A DNA stretch of 45,125 nt from Selenomonadaceae bacterium. Lineage in GTDB: Bacteria > Bacillota > Negativicutes > Selenomonadales > Selenomonadaceae. The DNA is taken from contig JALFXV010000109.1 of assembly GCA_022786545.1 (NCBI GenBank), forward strand, positions 1-45,125, given 5' to 3'. A model generated the notes under the pieces. That model was given only the letters and a program-made list of their open reading frames with translations, was not told where the DNA came from and ran no database searches. Of this stretch, positions 40,455 through 45,125 are shown piece after piece (the first letter of the stretch is position 1; each line of letters opens with the position of its first letter). A program made the position numbers and the translations under genes.

Positions 40455-41012
40455 ATGGCTGAAAAGATTCGCATTACTACACCTTTGACTGAGGAAGTAT
40501 CCCGCACCCTGCGTGCTGGTGACAGCGTGCTGATTAGCGGTACCATCTATAGCGCCCGTGATGCTGCCCACAAGGCTATGACTGAGGCCCTGGCCCGTGG
40601 CGAGAAGCTGCCGATTGACTGGAACAACCAGATTGTTTATTATCTCGGCCCTACGCCTGCCAAGCCTGGCAATCCTATCGGCTCCTGCGGCCCTACCACT
40701 TCCGGCCGTATGGATGCCTACACTCCTACCATGCTGGATCAGGGCATCAAGGGCATGATCGGCAAGGGCTCCCGCGCACCTGAGGTTATCGAGTCCATGA
40801 AGAAGCATGGTGTAACCTACTTTGCTGCTGTGGGCGGCGCTGCTGCCCTGATTTCCAAGTCCGTAAAGAGCTACACCGTTCTGGCTTATCCTGAGCTGGG
40901 ACCTGAGGCTGTGGCAGCTCTGGAGGTTGAGGATTTCCCTGCTATCGTTGTAATCGACTCTGAAGGCAATAACTTCTACGAGATGGGTCAGGCTCCATAT
41001 CGTAAGTTATAA
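40455..41012 (+). CDS. Fumarate hydratase class I, beta subunit
   Basis: 185 residues corresponding to the C-terminal domain of one-chain class I fumarases. Recognisable blocks are LRAGDSVLISGTIYSARDAA, a YLGPTPAKPG motif, GSCGPTTSGRMDAYTP, and GKGSRAPEVIESMKKHGVTY with the catalytic Lys/Arg neighbourhood. AGAGGAGGAAG precedes ATG 40455. It works only with the alpha subunit. The same high-expression codon use continues. Confidence 0.96.
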   Translation: MAEKIRITTPLTEEVSRTLRAGDSVLISGTIYSARDAAHKAMTEALARGEKLPIDWNNQIVYYLGPTPAKPGNPIGSCGPTTSGRMDAYTPTMLDQGIKGMIGKGSRAPEVIESMKKHGVTYFAAVGGAAALISKSVKSYTVLAYPELGPEAVAALEVEDFPAIVVIDSEGNNFYEMGQAPYRKL

Positions 41013-41051
41013 TTACTTTCCAAAGGAAAGAATATATTTAGGAGGTCTAGA

Positions 41052-41672
41052 ATGATTAACGTATCTTTTTATCTTCGCCGTCTGCATTCCCTCTGCGGTC
41101 TGATTTTACTGGGCGGTGTGCTGGTTGAGCATTTGCTGACAAATGCTTCAGCTATGGGTGGCCCTGAGGTGTTCAATCAGGGATTGGCTATGATGGAGCT
41201 CATTCCACCACCAATTTTCCTGACCATTGAAATCTGCATGTATGCAGTGCCAATTTTGTTCCATGCAATTTATGGTATTTTTATCGCTTTGGACGCAAAG
41301 AACAACCCTGGTGCCTATGGCTATTCCCGCAACCTGAAGTTTGCCCTGCAGCGTTATACTGCATGGTACCTGGTAGCATTCCTCATCTGGCATGTGGGCT
41401 ATCTCCGTATTTATCTCAAGGGCCTGAGCGGTGTTCATATCAGCTATGAGCTGGTACAGAGCGTTCTGTCCAACCCGATTGTCTTCGTTCTCTATGCTCT
41501 CGGTATGTTTGCTGCCATTTTCCATTTCTGCAACGGTATTACTACCTTCTGCATGACCTGGGGTATTGCCAAGGGCCCTCGTGCACAGTGCGTTGTTGAC
41601 AAGATGGCTATGGGCCTGTGTGCTCTGATGTGCCTCTTGACTCTGGCATTTATGTTCTCTTACTTCATGTAA
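41052..41672 (+). CDS. sdhC: Succinate dehydrogenase/fumarate reductase cytochrome b subunit
   Basis: 206 residues with five membrane helices, of the Bacillus/Wolinella one-subunit, dihaem type that links the catalytic subunits to menaquinone. His27, His71, His114 and His158 fall at the four positions that bind haem in Bacillus SdhC (28, 70, 113, 155). The N terminus SFYLRRLHSLCGLILLGGVL is typical. AGGAGG precedes ATG 41052. Two-haem enzymes of this type can run as fumarate reductase, which fits the adjacent fumarase. Confidence 0.95.
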   Translation: MINVSFYLRRLHSLCGLILLGGVLVEHLLTNASAMGGPEVFNQGLAMMELIPPPIFLTIEICMYAVPILFHAIYGIFIALDAKNNPGAYGYSRNLKFALQRYTAWYLVAFLIWHVGYLRIYLKGLSGVHISYELVQSVLSNPIVFVLYALGMFAAIFHFCNGITTFCMTWGIAKGPRAQCVVDKMAMGLCALMCLLTLAFMFSYFM

Positions 41673-41741
41673 TCTTCGGATTGCATAGCCTGTTTGGAGA
41701 ATTTGTCGTAGTTAAAAATATTGTATAAGGAGAGAAACTGC

Positions 41742-43541
41742 GTGGCTAAAAATAAGATTATAGTAGTTGGTGGCGGTCTTTCTGGCTTGATGGCTACCCT
41801 TAAAATTTGCGAGGCTGGCGGCGAAGTAGACCTGTTCTCTTACTGCCCGGTAAAGCGTTCTCACTCCCTCTGCGCCCAGGGCGGTATCAATGCCTGCATG
41901 GACACCAAGGGTGAGCATGACTCCATTTATGAGCATTTTGATGATACCGTATACGGCGGTGACTTCCTGGCAGACCAGCTGGCTGTAAAGGGCATGGTTG
42001 AGGCTGCTCCTAAGCTCATCAAGATGTTCGACCGCATGGGTGTGCCTTTCACCCGTACCCCTGAGGGCGTTCTGGACCTCCGTAACTTCGGCGGCCAGAA
42101 GAATAAGCGTACCTGCTTTGCCGGTTCCACTACCGGTCAGCAGCTGCTGTATGCTCTTGATGAGCAGGTTCGTCGCTGGGAAGTTAAGGGCGGCGTAACC
42201 AAGTATGAGTTCTGGGAATTCATCAAGATTATCAAGAACAAGGACGGCATCTGCCGTGGTATTGTTGCCCAGAGCATGAACTCTATGGAGATTAAGGCAT
42301 TCCCTGCCGATGTTGTTATTCTGGCAACCGGTGGCCCTGGCCAGGTATTTGGCCGCTGCACCGCTTCCACTATCTGTAACGGTTCTGCTGTATCTGCTGT
42401 TTACCAGCAGGGTGCTGCTATCGGCAACCCTGAGTTCATCCAGATTCATCCAACCGCTATCCCTGGCTCTGACAAGAACCGTCTGATGTCCGAGGCATGC
42501 CGCGGTGAGGGTGGCCGTGTATGGGTATACCGTGATGGCAAGCCTTGGTACTTCCTGGAGGATATGTATCCTGCATACGGCAACCTGGTTCCTCGTGACG
42601 TTGCATCCCGTGCTATCTTCAAGGTATGCGTTCACATGGGCCTGGGCATTGATGGCGACCGCCGCGTATATCTCGACCTGTCCCACATTCCGGCTGATTA
42701 TCTGGAGCGCAAGCTGGGCGGTATCATCGAGATTTACACCGAGTTCGTAGGCAAGGACCCTCGCAAGGTTCCAATGGAGATTTTCCCTTCCGTTCATTAT
42801 TCTATGGGCGGTATTTATGTAGACAGGAAGCACTTCACCACTATTCCTGGCCTGATGGCTTCTGGTGAGTGCGACCATCAGTACCACGGTGCAAACCGTC
42901 TGGGTGCTAACTCCCTGCTGTCCGCTGCTTACTCCGGTACTGTTTCCGGCCCTGAGGCTATGAAGTATTGCAAGGAAGGCAAGCAGGGCGCAGCTCTGAC
43001 CGATGCCGAGCTGGAAGCAGCCCGTCAGGAGGTTCAGGCTGAGTATGACAAGATTCGTCAGATGAATGGTCCTGAGAATGCTCACAAGCTGCATCAGGAG
43101 ATGGGCGAGATCATGTATGAGTATGTATCCATCGAGCGTGACAACATCGGCCTTGACAAGTGCCTTGTTAAGCTGAAGGAAATCCTGAAGCGCTGGGATA
43201 ACATCGGTCTGACCGACCATGGCAACTGGGCTAACCAGGAGGCCATGTTTGTTCGCCAGCTCCGCAACATGATTCTCTATGCAATGGCTATTACCAAGGC
43301 TGCCCGCTGCCGTGATGAGTCCCGTGGTGCTCATGCCAAGATTGAGCTGGATGCTAACGGCAAGCGTAAGATGGATGGCGAGGAGCTGGTATTCATGCCT
43401 CGTAACGACGAGAAGTTCATGAAGACCACTGTTGTTACCTACGATCCTAAGACCGAGGAGCCAATCGTAAATTATGAGGAGTTCGAGCATTCTCTGATTA
43501 AGGCTCGTCCTCGTAACTATGCTGTTGCGAAGAAGGAATAA
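41742..43541 (+). CDS. sdhA: Succinate dehydrogenase/fumarate reductase flavoprotein subunit
   Basis: 599 residues from GTG 41742, placed by AAGGAGAG at 41727-41734; a TTG at 41721 would overlap that site. The FAD-binding start is IIVVGGGLSGLMAT, and His41 in RSHSLCAQGG is the residue that carries the covalent flavin. Later motifs include NGSAVSAVYQQGAAIGNPEF, IQIHPTAIPG, SEACRGEGG, the active-site arginine region and GECDHQYHGANRLGANSLLS. Catalytic subunit for succinate/fumarate exchange. Direction cannot be told from sequence, though the setting suggests fumarate reduction. Confidence 0.97.
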   Translation: MAKNKIIVVGGGLSGLMATLKICEAGGEVDLFSYCPVKRSHSLCAQGGINACMDTKGEHDSIYEHFDDTVYGGDFLADQLAVKGMVEAAPKLIKMFDRMGVPFTRTPEGVLDLRNFGGQKNKRTCFAGSTTGQQLLYALDEQVRRWEVKGGVTKYEFWEFIKIIKNKDGICRGIVAQSMNSMEIKAFPADVVILATGGPGQVFGRCTASTICNGSAVSAVYQQGAAIGNPEFIQIHPTAIPGSDKNRLMSEACRGEGGRVWVYRDGKPWYFLEDMYPAYGNLVPRDVASRAIFKVCVHMGLGIDGDRRVYLDLSHIPADYLERKLGGIIEIYTEFVGKDPRKVPMEIFPSVHYSMGGIYVDRKHFTTIPGLMASGECDHQYHGANRLGANSLLSAAYSGTVSGPEAMKYCKEGKQGAALTDAELEAARQEVQAEYDKIRQMNGPENAHKLHQEMGEIMYEYVSIERDNIGLDKCLVKLKEILKRWDNIGLTDHGNWANQEAMFVRQLRNMILYAMAITKAARCRDESRGAHAKIELDANGKRKMDGEELVFMPRNDEKFMKTTVVTYDPKTEEPIVNYEEFEHSLIKARPRNYAVAKKE

Positions 43542-43558
43542 GAGGAGGATAAATCAGA

Positions 43559-44314
43559 ATGGCAGAACAGAAGAAAACAGTTACTTTTATTATTGAGCGT
43601 CAGGACGGCCCGAACAGTGCCCCTTACACTCAGGAATTTGAAATTCCATATCGTCCTGCACTGAACGTCGTTGCCTCCCTTATGGAAATCCAGAAGAATC
43701 CTGTAACCAAGGATGGCAAGCGTGTTGCCCCTGTTACCTGGGAGTGCAACTGCCTGGAGAAGGTATGCGGCGCCTGCATGATGGTTATTAACGGCAAGGC
43801 TCGTCAGGCCTGCTGTGCCCTGATTGATGAGCTGGAGCAGCCAATCCGCCTTGCTCCTGCCAGAACCTTCCCTGTAATCCGCGACCTGCTCATCGATCGT
43901 TCCGTAATGTTCGAGAGCCTGAAGCGCGTACAGGCATGGGTTGAGATTGATGGTACCTGGGAAGTTAAGGATGCTCCTATCCAGAATCCTTACACCGCTA
44001 CCACCGCTTATGAGATTTCTCACTGCATGACCTGCGGCTGCTGCCTGGAGGCTTGCCCGAATGTTGGCCCTCAGTCCGACTTTATCGGTGCTTCCCCTAC
44101 TGTACAGGCTTACCTGTTCAACCTGCATCCGCTGGGAAAATTCGACAAGGAGAAGCGTCTTAATGCTCTCATGGGCAAGGGCGGTATCACCGGCTGCGGC
44201 AACTCCCAGAACTGCGTAGAGGTTTGCCCTAAGAACATCAAGCTGACCACTTATCTGGCTCAGCTGAACCGCGATGTGAACAAGCAGGCCTTGAAGAACA
44301 TTTTCAATAAGTAA
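43559..44314 (+). CDS. sdhB: Succinate dehydrogenase/fumarate reductase iron-sulfur subunit
   Basis: 251 residues passing electrons between flavin and haem. The [2Fe-2S] ligands are Cys65, Cys70, Cys73 and Cys85 (CLEKVCGAC and the later QAC). The second domain carries CMTCGCCLEACPN and CGNSQNCVEVCPKN for the [4Fe-4S] and [3Fe-4S] clusters. GAGGAGG lies upstream of ATG 43559. Last gene of the five-gene unit, which ends in a strong terminator. Confidence 0.97.
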   Translation: MAEQKKTVTFIIERQDGPNSAPYTQEFEIPYRPALNVVASLMEIQKNPVTKDGKRVAPVTWECNCLEKVCGACMMVINGKARQACCALIDELEQPIRLAPARTFPVIRDLLIDRSVMFESLKRVQAWVEIDGTWEVKDAPIQNPYTATTAYEISHCMTCGCCLEACPNVGPQSDFIGASPTVQAYLFNLHPLGKFDKEKRLNALMGKGGITGCGNSQNCVEVCPKNIKLTTYLAQLNRDVNKQALKNIFNK

Positions 44315-44377
44315 TCTGTAATATTGTAGTATCACATTATTGTGATGGCGTAATATTGTAGGATTTCGGCTTGCAGG

Positions 44378-44420
44378 AGGCTGCTGCCAGGATGTGTGTG
44401 CATCTGGCAGCAGCCTTTTT
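44378..44420 (+). terminator. Intrinsic terminator of the fumarase-SDH operon
   Basis: AGGCTGCTGCCAG (44378-44390) pairs with CTGGCAGCAGCCT (about 44404-44416), with GATG/CATC extending the stem over a one-base bulge, then TTTTT. Confidence 0.9.
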
Positions 44421-44516
44421 CGCGTGAGGGAAATTTTATAGGTGAAAAACAGGCTTTTTCCAAATCTGTGGTATGTGATATAATGGTAGATAATCTAGCA
44501 GAAAGCAGGTGAGGAT

Positions 44517-44753
44517 ATGATTTATCCATTCATGACATTAGAGGATGATACGGAAATAACCCATTCTGAAATGCTGCCTAATGGTGAAGTAAAGGTATAT
44601 GTGGAAACACCTGATGCACAGGACTGTTTTCATAGCATGGTGTGTTATCTTCCTTCGTATAGGGTTGAGGATGTTTTGGGCTATTCTGAGGATGAAGTAA
44701 ATAAATATTTGGATTTTATCAAACAGGCAGCTCATCTTATTTTAAAAGTATAA
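44517..44753 (+). CDS. Small hypothetical protein
   Basis: 78 residues from ATG 44517 with AGGTGAGG upstream and a TATAAT at 44479-44484, so it is likely a real, separately transcribed gene. It is acidic (IYPFMTLEDDTEITHSEM, EVKVYVETPD) with a helical C terminus (SEDEVNKYLDFIKQAAHLIL). The two-part beta-then-helix layout recalls small antitoxin-like or adaptor proteins, but no toxin partner is present and I do not recognise the family. Confidence 0.65.
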   Translation: MIYPFMTLEDDTEITHSEMLPNGEVKVYVETPDAQDCFHSMVCYLPSYRVEDVLGYSEDEVNKYLDFIKQAAHLILKV

Positions 44754-44854
44754 GCTAAAGAAGTATTTGTAAAAAACATACTAGTGGTTGGGGATTGGAG
44801 TTGCTGATTATCATGGCAGTAAAGAGACTGGGTATATCTCGTGATTTACCAAAT

Positions 44855-44897
44855 GTGCCGTAAAGCCACTGCCTTTAGACATGGGGATATAAGGCAC
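44855..44897. mobile_element. Possible end of an IS200/IS605-type element
   Basis: GTGCC (44855-44859) and GGCAC (44893-44897) enclose CCACTGCCTTTAGACATGGG, which resembles the small end hairpin of IS200/IS605 elements. It is either the left end of the element whose transposase begins at 44979 or a relic of an older copy. Confidence 0.35.
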
Positions 44898-44978
44898 GTC
44901 CACCGAATTTGTGCAAGCAATTGAAGGTGGATAAATTATATTGTTGAAATATATATAATTTTTTGCTATTATATAAGC

Positions 44979-45125
44979 ATGAGCAAAACAATATATAAAT
45001 CCAATAAGAATATCGTATATTCATGCAAATACCATGTTGTTTGGTGCCCTAAATATCGTAGAAAAGTATTAATTAATGGTGTGGATTTAAGACTGAAGGA
45101 GCTTATAAAATCTGTTGCAGATGAA
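44979..45125 (+). CDS. tnpA: IS200/IS605-type transposase TnpA, cut by the window end
   Basis: First 49 codons of a single-strand (Y1, HUH) transposase. The translation contains SCKYHVVWCPKYRRKVL, the usual N-terminal block of the family, followed by a basic helix. The HUH metal site and catalytic Tyr lie beyond the window, so completeness cannot be judged. It is AT-rich compared with the genes before it. A ribosome site is not obvious. Confidence 0.85.
   Translation, partial: MSKTIYKSNKNIVYSCKYHVVWCPKYRRKVLINGVDLRLKELIKSVADE

Noticed and set aside
41712-43490. 592-residue minus-strand ORF opposite sdhA
   Set aside because: Mirror of the strong codon bias in sdhA; no family motif and no start signal. 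The plus-strand gene is certain.

Overview
This 45 kb window looks like chromosome of a diderm Firmicute of the Negativicutes, most likely a Selenomonadaceae relative (Selenomonas/Anaerovibrio/Mitsuokella type). The clues are Firmicutes-type gene order (rny-ymdB; ctsR-radA-carD-yacL-ispD-ispF) together with many exported proteins of outer-membrane-associated families (CsgG-like, LPP20/FlgT-like) and a fumarase plus dihaem succinate dehydrogenase/fumarate reductase set typical of succinate/propionate fermenters. Genus is inference; no rRNA is present.

Layout. (1) 1-5254: a long hairpin, then RNase Y, a conserved hypothetical, a YmdB-type phosphodiesterase, a PHP phosphoesterase and a P-loop/Asp23 fusion. 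(2) 5275-5623: a perfect 21-bp-arm palindrome, a foldable stretch of unknown function and tRNA-Gln(CUG) on the minus strand. (3) 5832-10080: bacteriohemerythrin, a DUF2520 dehydrogenase overlapping panB, rsmD overlapping coaD, and a coiled-coil protein; these include two steps of CoA synthesis. (4) 10248-15729: ctsR with its own promoter/operators, a 59-residue small ORF, radA, carD, yacL, ispD and ispF. Compared with the Bacillus order, mcsA, mcsB, clpC and disA are missing.

(5) 15905-34693 is accessory. It begins with an Rpn-family nuclease and a divergently transcribed XRE regulator, then a run of ten codirectional genes (18812-29377), all with export signals: three CsgG/TolB-like proteins, two related small secreted proteins, a CHAP/ricin-lectin/SH3 cell-wall hydrolase, a FlgT/LPP20-like protein, an in-frame fusion of two secreted proteins, an unknown and a Sel1-repeat protein. 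The first eight are visibly AT-richer than the rest of the window, and the base composition changes inside the fusion gene. This run is the best candidate for an undescribed system, perhaps an envelope-spanning or outer-membrane ring assembly. It is followed by a glycyl-radical enzyme and its activating enzyme, both broken (a nonsense codon in the activase; an 11-bp tandem duplication plus a nonsense codon in the enzyme), although a good promoter with a palindromic operator remains. Then comes an AlbA_2-type regulator facing repeated palindromic operators.

(6) 34992-39408: thioesterase, membrane-anchored hypothetical, CofE-like protein, crcB, rph, rdgB and a YfcE/MJ0936 phosphodiesterase. (7) 39521-44420: one promoter, class I fumarase alpha and beta, then SdhC, SdhA and SdhB, ending at a strong terminator. 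These five genes have the codon bias of highly expressed genes and would convert malate to succinate through fumarate. (8) 44517-45125: a small hypothetical and the start of an IS200/IS605-type transposase cut by the window edge.

All calls are from reading the sequence and translations; no database search was run.
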